Source: Guillardia theta CCMP2712
Taxonomy: Eukaryota > Cryptophyceae > Pyrenomonadales > Geminigeraceae
Assembly (NCBI RefSeq): GCF_000315625.1
Contig: NW_005434629.1
Location: 270,409-334,408, forward strand
Length of the DNA: 64,000 nt
Direction: 5' to 3'
Positions 24,704 through 35,981 of the stretch are shown in pieces. A model generated the notes under the pieces. That model had not been told where the DNA came from and did no database searches. It was given only the letters and a program-made list of their open reading frames with translations. The first letter of the stretch is position 1. Every line of letters starts with the position of its first letter. Made by a program: the position numbers and the translations under genes.

Positions 24704-27700
24704 ATGTCCGATGAACTGGTAATGAAACGCTGCTGTGAATCAGAAATGTTTGGCCTGCTGCTTACCCAAAACCCCTCGCACAGGATAAGTCAGAGGAGGG
24801 TGTTTTCTTCGGAGACCCTCTTTCGGCTCCTCCTCCTCTCCCAGGTACTTGAGTCACAGCTCCTACATCTCGATCTTGACAAACTTGTCTAGACGACCCT
24901 CTCAGCGGAATGTCGGATGTGAACATGTCTTCTTGCCCTCGTGTCTTGTTAGGATTGTGACTCCACGCGCAGCAGCTCTCCGGCAGGCAACATTCCACCT
25001 CGTCCCTCGGCACCTCCTCCTCAGCAAGCTGTATCAACAGTCGATAGAGCGCATGGCTGCTTCCTTGACTCTTGCGCGTAGAGAGGTTCCACCCCTCCCC
25101 CCCAGTCCCCTTCCGACAGCAACAACGGGTGATTGCAGCGTGCAGTTCCCCCAGGCCTTCTGACGTTTTGCCAGCACTCCTGGAGGGGCTGGCCCGACAA
25201 CCTTCCGTCCCATCACCGAAGCAGGTGCAGACACTTCCAAGGGTTTGCTCCTCTAAACCTTAATGGTCAGAGCGTGAGGCGACCTCTGTTCTCCTGCAAC
25301 AGGTGAGGTTTGATGTCGACGCCGCACTCTTCTTGTGAGAACAGTCCTTTAGAGGGCAGCATTGAAACTCGGTGAAATGAAACGAAAAGAAACTATCGAC
25401 TATCAAAAGGTTTGTTGTTCATGGTAGGTCGGGCCCAGTTGAATTTTGCAACCAGACCGTTGAAGACAAGGTCGTGGCTGCTCTTCAAGGGAGGACGTCT
25501 GCAGCTCTGCATGGTGAATCTCATTGGGAGATTGTAGATGGAATGCTTCATTGAAGTGTGACGTAGGCGCCAAGGACTTGCTCTCCTTTGTCAAAGGAAA
25601 CGCCGACATGGAGGTCGCTCCAAGGTTGGATTGTTGCAGCTGATTCATAGCGCGGACAGGACATGGTTGCCAAGAATTTCTCACGATTTTCATCCTTGTT
25701 TGGTCAAGAAACTGGTTTGTCAGATCGGTTGGCGCAGGTCTGTGCAATGACAAAAGGTCCAGGCACTACTAATGATGCTCTGCTGGGATATAGCTCTGCA
25801 TGCAAAAGCATGCAGAAATTGCATGCTGATCTGCAGGTGTGTTCAAACTCTATATTTCATCATTCGGTTTGTGATGATCCTGCTGGAAGAATGTGCTGGC
25901 CTCAGTCGAGGTGAAACGCGCTGAAGAATCTCTCTCCAGTGTAGATGAAACGTGCAAGGTAAAAGAAATCGAAGTGCGCAATTCGTTTATAGATTGCTGT
26001 AGAAATTAATGTCGCAAGCCAACACTATGTCTTCAGATTTGCAAGCTGCTCGTGACAAGGTGAGTGTGGATGGGCATACGATTTGATACTGACTGCAGCC
26101 ACATGGCAGGTTAACAAAGCTTTCGCCGCTCAAGAAAAGGCTTGGAACGATTGCGAGGATGCAGCTAAGACGGACAAGGCTGTGTAAGTAGTCGATGCCT
26201 TTCTCGAACATGGCTTCTAATGGTCATTTTCAAGTGTGAATGTTGATGCGGATCCGTGGTTGGCCGGGCTTAGATATCAGGTTTTACACGCCAAATGGAT
26301 TTTGTCCTTTAATTTTTTTTCTTTCAGACTGCAAGCAAAGCACTTGAGACCGTCGAGGCAGCACATGCCTCTGACCTCAATCGACTCGTCCAGGTAACGT
26401 CTTCAGTATTACACTCTTGTGATCCTCTTGGCGGTTGTCTCGTGGTTAAACGGTTCGTACAGGAACTGAGGTCTATGGATTCACAAAGGCTCTCTACTAT
26501 GAAGGTAGCAGATGCATCACGACTCTTTCGGCTCCTGCTCACATGCTTGTTTGTTTTACACAGGATGTGCTTCGTAGTTATGCAGAGGCCCGGCGAGCTC
26601 TCCTGGCCAAGGCACTACAGGTAACCTTGACCGGCCGGTAAGAAAGGGATCTAATGGCTTGTCAGAATGCTGAAGAACTTTGCAATATGGTTGAGAAGAT
26701 CGAACCAAATCAGGTCAATATCAAACTCCTTCCAAATTTTGCCTGATGATGCCGAAGGATTGTGATACCTTCTTGGCGTCTGCTGAGATCAAGGTACAGA
26801 GTGTTTTCCCTTCCGCAAAAATTTCGCTCTCTGTTTCTCCTTACCTGTGCTGTCAATTGCATGTCTAGTGCAAGTAGAGTAGCTCATTCTGCTTACATGA
26901 CGCCGACCACATCACTAATGTAAGAGTAGGATGAAGAACTGGAGAGGGGTGGCGGTACTTCGGAACAAGTGAGTTTGTTTGCTGTTGGTCTGTAGCAGCT
27001 CAAGCTGTGCAGGAGGGAAGCAACACCTCTGCCGCATCGCTTGGCGTGTGGATTCCGGATGAGGCTGTCAGACAGGTGGTTTCTAAAGATCTTAGATTCT
27101 CTAGCATGACAGTTGATCAGTGTAACAAATGTCAACTGGGCTTCAACTTGATGAGAAGAAAGCACCATTGCCGCAGGTTTGTCCTGCTGCCTTTGCCGTT
27201 GATCAGATTTTTACTACCGCTGAGAGTAGATGCGGGCACGTGTTTTGCGACAAATGCAGGTGCAGTTTGTTGTCATTGTTGACCCTGTATCTGATTTAGA
27301 ATAATCCTCCCAGTGCCCGGTCCTCAATCCTGCCGTCAAGCTTCGGGTTTGGTCAGACCCCACAGGTGTTGAGACAGGCAGGTTGTCATCGATCTGGTGA
27401 CTGATCTGTCCTAAAAAGCGAGTGTGCGACACGTGTTTCGAGCTTTTGCAATCATCTCCTTCCACTGACTCGGCTGGTATGATGTAGACGAAGATGTTAA
27501 AAGGAATTGACGTTATTCGCAGTGTCAAACGTCCCAAGTGGGGTAGACTTTGAGGTGCTGAAAGAAGGCTCCCTGCTTAAGAAGGGAGGAATGGGCGGAG
27601 CTCACAAGGCAAGCGCCCTCTGCTGCTGGCCTTGGCTGATGCATGTGGCGGTAGGCGAAGCATTTTGTCTGCACGAAAGCAGGTTTCTTGCATTATTTCG

Positions 27701-28092
27701 ACTCGAAGTTCGATCAGAACCCCAAGGGCTCCATCCCATTGAGCCATGCCAAGTGAGGAGGGTAGCCTCTAGCATCTCCGATTGCTCAGTACCTGCATGG
27801 CAGGATCTCCACGGTCGACGACGATGCGTGTGCGTTCGCCATTGAAACCGACGATGCTCAGCAGACAGCAGATAATCAGAATCGCATGCAGGTGTTGTCA
27901 TCAGCATCCTCTTACTGGTTTGCTCTGGTTGAAATCCTTGACAGGCATTCTTCCGTGGCAAAGCAAAGTCAAAGTTTGTCTTCCGCAGTGCTCTCGGTCA
28001 TCAACCACGCCCCCTCCCACTCTTGCTCACAGACCCATTGATTAGGTTCCCTCGATCGCGATGCCTGGATAGCTGTCCTCGTCAAATGGTGA
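24704..28092 (+). CDS. coiled-coil/BAR-like, FYVE and PH domain protein
   Basis: Multi-exon gene starting at ACCATG (24704). The N-terminal exons are Pro/Ser-rich (SAPPPLP, PPRPSAPPPQQA). Many short exons from about 25570 to 26810 encode long charged helices (SRFSSLFGQETGLSDRLAQV, FAAQEKAWNDCEDAAKTDKA, RSYAEARRALLAKALQNAEE), consistent with a BAR-type membrane-curvature dimer. A FYVE zinc finger follows at about 27040-27470 with all three signatures: VWIPDEAV, RRKHHCRRCGHVFCDKC and RVCDTC. It predicts binding to phosphatidylinositol 3-phosphate on endosomes. A PH domain lies at about 27540-28090 (KEGSLLKKGG, HFVCTKAGFLHYF, DRDAWIAVLVKW). Intron 27609-27660 has a GC donor. The gene may end at TGA 28090 or splice on at that GT. 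The exact exon list for 25200-25680 is uncertain. Confidence 0.75.
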
Positions 28093-30050
28093 GCTAATTC
28101 AGCACGTCCTGCAGCCTCTCGCTGATGTCTCATCCAGCTCCCGCGTGGAACAGGCTCCTCTTCAGACTACCTGCGTCCCTTAAGACGGTCCTCAGTCCAG
28201 CAGAGACGGTTGCTGATAATAGGCTAGCGGCTTCGTTGCCGAGAGCCTGACCGTTGAAGCGAAGTTTCGTAGCCTAGTGACGGCGAGACTGAGAGAGTTT
28301 GAAATGAAGTCTGCCGCATGGGATGCTGCCGGCACTGACAGTGTTCAACTGCCATCCCAGCCTGCATGCTTACGGATCGGACGCTCTGTTGCCCCGTCCG
28401 ATCGCCCGTCCGAGTCCGGCCTGTCACCCGTCCAACTTGACTTGAAACTTGCCAGGCTCAGCGGAGGCTCGGGACTGGGACAAGTTGAACTGCGGAGGCT
28501 AGGGACGGGCGGCCCCGGGCACCGTCACTGATGCCTTAGTTATGACGATCAGCCCGGTGCCGCCCAGCGCGGCCCCGCCCGCACCCATCACGACTCATGG
28601 CCGGGCGGCCGGGGGCCGGGTCCCGGACTGGGGAGTGGCTCAGCGCGGGCCTCGTCTGAGCCAGTCACCGTGACGGTCCGGCGGGCCGATCATGCCGGCC
28701 CGACTCATCATTGCAGTGCGTTACTCCCGGCGGCCCGCCCCCCCCCCGGCCGAGCGGCAGCCCGGCACGTGACGCCGCGGGTCGGGCCACTGAGCGGCCT
28801 AGCGCTCAGCTGTCACGCTGAATAACCACTCTTTGTAACGGTAACTGCATCTGCGGGCAGGAAGATACACCGGTTCGAGATTTAAATATGACTTTTGATG
28901 GCTCCTGTTGTAAAATACCTTCAAAGAGGCCTCAGCAGCCTTTAGGAGCCTGACGCCCCTTCTTTGTTCACCCCACCCCTTATCTTAGCTGTAATCTTCA
29001 GTGAATGGACCCCTCCTATCATGCCAATTGCACTTCGAACTGTTATGGCTTGGCGACGTTTTTGTACCCTACCCTACTGATTCAGATTCTTGATCCAGTC
29101 ATTTGGTGGGTAGTGTTAGACCCCCACGCCTCGTTGAGAGGACGCATCGGCTCGAAGCATTTAACAATGGTTATAATGTACAAATGAACCCACAGATGAT
29201 ATTTTTACAACAGCTTTGTACCTCACTAATCCAGTTTACGGTACTGATAAATACCAAGTTTATAGCTCAGTAGTGTTTGCAGTGTATATGGTGTACAAAT
29301 TTTCAACTAGATCAATTGTACAATACTGTACCAAAAACAAATCTTAAAATAAATTGGTACAAACATGCTTTTTGCCTAAACCCGATTGAAATGGTGGTTG
29401 AATAGGCCACCTCATGTTGAAGCAATGTTTAGGTACTGGTCAGTATACCTGAGCTATAGAACCTCACCATTTTGATAGCTCTAGCACTAGAAAATACTGA
29501 CATAGATTACACCTCCAGCATTTCACAGCACCCCTACAACCACTCAAATGAAACACCACCCCCAACACCTCTTGCTCCCCCGGTTGCGGGGTTAGTCCAC
29601 GTGATCTAAAACCATTTTAATATGTTCTAAACTGAAGAATCCCTTTTTATCTGTACCAGACAGCTGTGTAAAACTTGTTTTAGCAAAAACTTTGTACCAA
29701 ATAAAACATATTTAATCCTCGGGTTCTTTACAGCGCCAGGGAGATGGTCGCCAGAGGATTGGTCTGAACGCAGCAGCAGGGAGGAGGAGGAGTCAAGAAC
29801 ATCGAGTGAAGGCTTGCGAGATCTCTTCGAAGCTAAGAAAAGGATACAATCGTTTCATAGAGGACCACTATCTTGATCAAACATCTTGCAATCGTCGTTG
29901 CAACTCCTGGTCATTGCGAAGCAAGTTTCGAGACTTGATTCTTATTGTGTGATACTATATTTCATCTTATTCCCGACCTATCTCACCTGCGAAGCTTAAA
30001 ATCGATTTCTTGAAGGCCACGTTGTATTCCCAGAATTATTTACAGAAAGA
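28093..30050. other. intergenic: GC-rich island then AT-rich stretch
   Basis: No gene supported. About 28250-28810 is a GC-rich island. About 28850-29720 is AT-rich with many GTACAA/TTGTAC words. About 29740-30040 looks like ordinary 5' flank of the next ORF. Confidence 0.6.
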
Positions 30051-30371
30051 ATGTCACTCACTATTCATCGCTCGTCAGGAGCTCATGTAATGATTTTGCT
30101 TGTGCTGTCATTAGCAAGCTACGCATCCTGTTTCCAAGGAGAATTTACGCCATCACCGATGCCTTTGAAGACTGGCGTCAGTATTCCTCTCCGCCCGGGA
30201 TTGTCGGACGATTCATATGAAACTCACGTTGGACACCACCTGACTCCCTGCGCTAATTGTGGCAATGACTTCCATAGCACCAGAGCATGCCCGGACATTG
30301 TTCTTTTTCCAGTTGTCTTGAAGACGACTGTCAGTTTGCTGTTTCATCTATTGTCTCCTTTCCATAGCTAA
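30051..30371 (+). CDS. small protein with signal peptide and CCHC zinc-knuckle-like motif
   Basis: ATG-started frame of 106 residues. Residues about 14-30 are hydrophobic and end in a small-residue cleavage-like site (LVLSLASYASC). At about residues 68-81 the order Cys-2-Cys-4-His-4-Cys (CANCGNDFHSTRAC) matches a zinc knuckle. The C-terminal part after CPD may be read-through into an intron, so the real protein could differ after about residue 84. A zinc knuckle in a secreted or plastid-imported protein is unusual. Function unknown. Confidence 0.4.
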   Translation: MSLTIHRSSGAHVMILLVLSLASYASCFQGEFTPSPMPLKTGVSIPLRPGLSDDSYETHVGHHLTPCANCGNDFHSTRACPDIVLFPVVLKTTVSLLFHLLSPFHS

Positions 30372-30664
30372 TTGCTCAATGAGCTCTGTTACAAAGATAC
30401 TGTTGTAATATATGTGATCAACCAAAATCATTCAATGCTAGTTCTTGTCCTTTTTATTTCTCGATCTCAACTTCTTTTCCCCGTGCGAGGAAGGATGTAG
30501 CTCTATCACCTCGTATATCATTTGGATGTTTGCCGTCAGCTCACGTTTGCGACATGGCGCAACAAACACAGGAGGACTGTAAAATACAAGCCTTGCAAGT
30601 GCCGGCCTTTTCCCCATGAGAATATTTTCAGTATTTGGTAGAAACAGCATGGGAGGGTCCATGC

Positions 30665-32069
30665 TCATCTCTTGCGCGTCCCCATCAGCTTCTTGAGCGA
30701 TTCATCATGTGGCTGCGAAATTCCAGTCATGGAGGATGTCAGAAGCAGGCAAGTTTGCTTCACCTGATATTCGTAGTCTTTCTCGTTGATAATCCTTCCA
30801 CTTCCTAAGGCTGTTTACACCGCAGTCAGCTCAAGTTTACATGTGCATCGAGTACAGGAACCTTGCAAGAGGGCATCACGAAACAATCTGATGAGAGCAG
30901 TCATCTTTCCAGAGTATTCTCAACAAGGCGATTCTACCTCCCAATGACTTCATAGGCATCGGAGTCTTGAGCATCCTTGGTCCAGACCGCCACCCTGTCA
31001 TGCTTCTGTCGCAACGAACAAACGGCTCCACAGATCTGTGCTGCGTCAGACAGATCGCAGCAGCAAGATGCCAACAATTCTCCACCTGGTCGGAGTCTGG
31101 ATAAGTTTCACCCACCAGAGACAGCATCGTGTAAAGCCACATATCATCAACCTATTCCGATACAATTCCATCATTCACTATTGCGAGACGCGCACACTGG
31201 CTGTTGTCTGAAGCAAGACATTCGTTTTACCGTCTTGGTTGATCTTCCGCCATTTCTTTTCTCATTGTAAGTCCATTTTCCACCCTAAGGACAATAGTTT
31301 CCAGAATGGACAACTCCATTACTTCTGCTTACCTTGGCGTTGTGAGCATCTTCCCACATAGGCATGATCCCTTCACGGAAGAGATGGTAGTTACACCCAA
31401 CAGGAAGTTTGCTTGGTGGAGGAATGTTGTTGATCGTTCCCTGCGGTAGTAAGTTCTCAACTGGGACATCTCATTGTCGTTTTTCTTCTCACCCAGAAGT
31501 CTTCAATCGTATCAAACTCACTCACTCGTTTCATGTTCTTCGTCAAAGTCAGAATGCGACACGCGACAAGGAATATTGATTGCCTTGGCCCAGTCATTTG
31601 CTCCACTCCTTCTGCCACTTTGTAGTGCACCATCAAACCACAAAATCCATCTAGTATGAGGTCATTCTTGGCTAATCAAACGTAAGACACAAAGAGAGTG
31701 GGGAAAACAAATCAAAGGATTCCAGCAAGCACATCAGACGTCATTTTCGAAACGAAAGTACTTGTGATGCAGATAATGTGGTCCTTCGTCAAGAAGCTTT
31801 TGAGATTCCTGCATATTTGTGTTACCACTCCAGTCCCACGAAATTCACAGTCAAATGAACGCAATCAAACTTAGAAGCAGCGTACAAAGGAGAAGTTAGT
31901 GAGAACTCAGGTGGCAAGGTAAGGTTCAAACATCAAGAAATGTTCAAACATCAAGAAATGTTCAAACATAAATCAAACAGTGAGCAACTTGCCTGATTCA
32001 CTTCCTCTTCTGGAACCTCGCCCTCTTCCTGCGGCCAAGGGACTCAGCGTTAGCGTCAACAAGTCCCAT
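30665..32069 (-). CDS. eIF4E: eukaryotic translation initiation factor 4E family protein
   Basis: Cap-binding protein of the eIF4F complex. Exons on the minus strand, with + coordinates from 3' to 5': 30665-30712, 30764-30810, 30862-30887, 30938-31035, 31086-31151, 31231-31284, 31333-31440, 31493-31537, 31584-31650, then about 31737-31808 and an acidic exon near 31993-32030. Motifs in order are WILWFDG, FDTIEDFWGTINNIPPPS, YHLFREGIMPMWED (the cap-stacking Trp-Glu pair), GGKW, MLSLVGETY, ICGAV, RVAVWTKDA and a basic C-terminus ending TRKR. Two introns have GC donors (31538-31583 and the one starting at 31992). The join between the exon ending near 31737 and the one starting at 31650 is not resolved. 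The start at 32069 is tentative. Confidence 0.85.
31924..31969. repeat. 18-bp tandem repeat, 2.5 copies
   Basis: Units GTTCAAACATCAAGAAAT at 31924-31941 and 31942-31959 plus a partial third copy, inside an eIF4E 5' intron. Confidence 0.9.
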
Positions 32070-33983
32070 TTCGTCATTAAAAATTATGAGTAAGATTTGC
32101 CTTTGGCATCGGCTGAAAAATCGTTCAATCCCTCCCCTACTTCTCATTTCTGTCTTCTGATCTGTAACCTCTCACAAAAAGTCCATGATGGAGCAAGTTC
32201 ATATCTATGTGTATCCACTCTGTTACCTCTCATGCCACAAACTGTGTCGAACGGGATCCAGCCATTCAAGCCGAGATTGTGAAAATTCGTGAATTGCTCT
32301 GTGTAATCTTGGTGGTGCATAGTCACATTCAATACCTCATCTAACCATTTTCCATATTCTCCCTCTTGTCTTCATCAGTTCTGATGAATGCATTGAAATG
32401 ATTCCCAAGTGGCTACTCGAAGCACGGGTTCCTTGTAGCTACTTCATGCCTTGTTTGCAGCCACAGGTCCATTGCAAGCTCAAAATGTTGACCATGACTA
32501 CATGCCCATATCTTCAAATTCATCTCATTCACTCCTCCTCTCCTCGCATCTCCTCCTTCTCCTCCCCATCAGATTTTACCGGAGCTTCCTTCGTATCCGC
32601 CATGGCGCGTGCACTCTTACCACCCCCGGTTCCTCTGTATTTCGAAGGGTGGGGTGTGCCCATGACCAGGGAACAGGGAAGCAAAGCAGTGCTCACTTTG
32701 ATATTAGTCTCTCACTTATACAATATCCTACCTTTACCCCCTAGGGTATGACCTTCTCCCAGTTCCTGGCCCTCCATGGCCATCACGGGATGGGCCCGGT
32801 TCACGGGCCTCCGAAAACTCCGAGCCTTCAAGTTCGGAACCCGGCGGTCACCAGTGACGCCGCCGGCCCGGCCCCCGGGCGGCCGGCCCGGCCCCGCGGC
32901 AGCCGCTCCGTGCCACGGTGTGCCACGGCGGCGGCCCGGCTGGCCACGGCCGGGCCGGGCGGCCAATCAGTCTGCTGAGTCTGCGCCGACCGTTACCGTC
33001 CGTCGGAAAGTTTAACTTACTAGCCGGGCTAATGAAGTATAGCGGCTGAGCCTCCGGGGGCGCCCCCGGGGCGCGGCCGGGCCGCCTGCGCCAGTGCCAT
33101 TGTGCGGGGCCCAGCCTGGCATTGAACTCACTTGGTGACACGGTCACCGGGGACCGTACTACCGTATGATCAACCGTTTGGAACGGTAACCGGACTCAGT
33201 CTGCTGGTACGGTCGCCCGGGCCGGGACGCCAGCGGCTGAGCAGATCGGACTCCTCACCCGGCCCCGCGGCGAGCCTGTCGGCCCCGCGGCCCGGCCCCG
33301 GCTCCGGCCGGGCAGCCTCGCCTGGCAGCCTTCTGGCCTGCGGGGCCGGGTCGGGCTGAGGCTCGCACAGCGGCCGCCCGGCCTGGGCGCGGCCTGCCCG
33401 GGCTGGCTGCGCAGTCACGCGGCGGCTGTGCGGTTATTCGGGCCCGGCGTGTCCGATACGGTCCGATCGGAGCCTCCGCCCGAACTTACTAGCCTCCGGG
33501 CGGGAGTCACGCCGGGTGACGAGTCTTGACCCGGTCACGCCCCGGCGGCGTTCTCAGTAGTGTTTCGAGGCTCAGGCCCGGAGATGCGACTAACGGGATG
33601 GGGGTACGACCGGAAAGGGACAGGGGGCAAGGAGAGGGAGAGGGAGAGGGAGAGGGAGAGGGAGAGGGATCAAGGTTGCAGGAGAGAGGTATCAAGTATG
33701 AACCAACACGTGAGCGATATGGGGTCAATGTCTACATGGATCATGGCCTGACTCCTCTCCTCTCCTCTCAGCTTCCAGCTTCCCTTCCTCGCTCCAGCTC
33801 GACAGTTAGGAGCAGACGCAGGCCGATGTCGAGGGGTGAAGTCCCAGAGGATGCTGGGGGGGCGTGCTCGGCTCGTAGCTGATGCTGCAACCTGCCTGTG
33901 CTAGGATGGTATGGCTGCTGCTGTCATGATGCGAAGCATAAGTTCGTTGTCAGGCCTCGTTCCGACTTGCTGCAGCCCCAGCG
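32070..33983. other. intergenic: GC-rich island and GGGAGA repeat
   Basis: No gene supported. About 32770-33590 is the largest GC-rich island in the window. A GGGAGA tandem tract lies at about 33637-33669. The frames across it are composition artefacts. Confidence 0.6.
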
Positions 33984-35943
33984 ATGGAGGGCGACATGCG
34001 AGCGGTTGGAATCAAGTCGATGCTGATCCATGTTAGCTGACCTCCCTCCCTCGCTCGCTCGCTCCCTCCCTCCCTCCCTCCCTCCTTTCCTCCTCCCCTC
34101 CTTCCCACCCTTCCCTCTCCTTCACCTGTCGCTCTTCCCTGTCTTCCCCCCCTCTCTCTCCCCTCCCCCCCTCGTCTTTGTTGTTCTCTCCGAGCAGGTC
34201 TTGCAGCTTCGTCGTTGCTGCTTGTCGGAGGGGGTGGTCGAGGGACTCTTAGCGAGCAGACCGAATGTGTCGGCGAGGACGGAGGAGTCAATGAGGCTGG
34301 TCTACATGAGCATCAGCTACCAGCTTCTGGTATCGTTGCCTCCCACCACTGCCACCACCAGCAGCATGAGTTGCTCTACAGGGAGTGCTCGCCCACCGTG
34401 TGCAGCAGATTGCGTGGACAGGTGGTGGTGGTGGTGGTGGTGGTGGTGGTGGTAGAGGAGGAGGAAGAGGAGGAGGAGGGGCTGGTGGTAGAGGAGGAGG
34501 AGGAGGAGAAGTGAGAGGAGGAGGAGGAGGTGGTGGTGGTGGTGGTGGAGGAGGAGGAGGAGGAGGAGGAGGAGAAGTGAGAGGAGGAGGAGAAGGTGGT
34601 GGTGGTGGTGGTGGAGGAGGAGGAGGAGGAGGAGAAGTGAGAGGAGGAGGAGGAGGAGGAGGGTGACATTGTGCACTGCAGGGAACTGGTCGATGGAGGA
34701 GAGGCTGGAGGATTTCGTAAGAGGGGTGAGAGAAGAGGAAATCTCGGTGATATGCATGCCAGGAAGAAAACTACGAGCATGACGCCAAGACTCGCTGGAC
34801 CAGGGCAACAAGTCAGTTCCCTTGGACTGCCATTGAGCACCTTGACGATGGCGATGGCGCACGCCAGGACTTGGAGTTGTAAGGTGGAGTTTGCTCAACA
34901 TCTTGACGAGATTCGTCCAAAGAGCATCTCTCGTCCGAGAAACTCTGATCTCCTGGATCGGTAGGGGACTGTTGAAGTGTTGAATGCTCTATCTTACTTT
35001 AACCTGTTCCGCATCCAGTCAAGTTTCCCGGATTGAAGCGAGTCGGGAGCAGCAACAAGTACCTCGGGGTAGAACAAGCTTGCACACGGAAAGAGAGCTG
35101 GCTCGGTGGCTGCTTGAAGTCGCTGAGAGAGGAGGAGGTTTAAGAGGACGTTTCACACCTCACAAGATGACAAGGCTCAGGTCGTGAAGCTGATGAATCG
35201 ACTCGGAGACGATGGTGTCTTGTCCGCCCTCGGTGACTCCATATCACCTCTCTTCCCTCTCTCCCTTCCTTCCCTTCCATCCCTTCCCTCCCTGTCTCCC
35301 CCACCTGCTCCTTCTTCTCCCTTCCCCTCTTCCACTCTCCCTCCCTCCGTCCCTCCCTCGCCCCCTTTCTCCCCTTGTTCCGCCTTTTCCCCCAATCTTT
35401 GCCCTCGTACTCTTGACCTTCTCCTGCCCTCTGCGTCCTGTTTCCACTGCCTCCATTCTTGTCTTCTCGATGCCTCACTGTTCTCTACTTCTCTCACGTT
35501 TCTCCTCCAGGGATGAGCAAAACAATTGGAAGCGTGATGAAAACTCCTCCGTATGTTGGTGATCTGATACATTCCTTCAACAAGCCGCATGTTAGCGACA
35601 TGGTGAGGCAGACTGAGCTTGTGATGCTGCTGCAGGAGAAGGACGGGAGGAAGATGACGCTGACGGTAATTGCGAAGGGATTGGAGTCCTGCGAGGAGAG
35701 ATGAGACAGGAGAGAGGGAGGGAGGGAGGGAGGGAGGGAGGGAAGGAGGGGGGGAGGGAGGGAGAGGGGGCAGGAGGGAGAGGGGGGAGGGAGGGAGGGA
35801 GGGAGGGAGGGAGGGAGGGAGGGAGGGAGGGAGGGAGGGAGGGAGGGAGGGAGGGAGGGAGGATGCGATTCATTTTGAGTACAAGGTTGGAGCAAAAGCG
35901 CTAGCAAAACATGCAGTGAGATCATCAGACGGGTAACTCAGCA

Positions 35944-35981
<38 letters not shown>

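Noticed and set aside
34317-34901. Long minus-strand Leu/His/Ser-rich open frames (up to 194 codons)
   Set aside because: They are translations of GGT/GGA microsatellite DNA inside an intron of a plus-strand gene; single-residue runs and no conserved motif.
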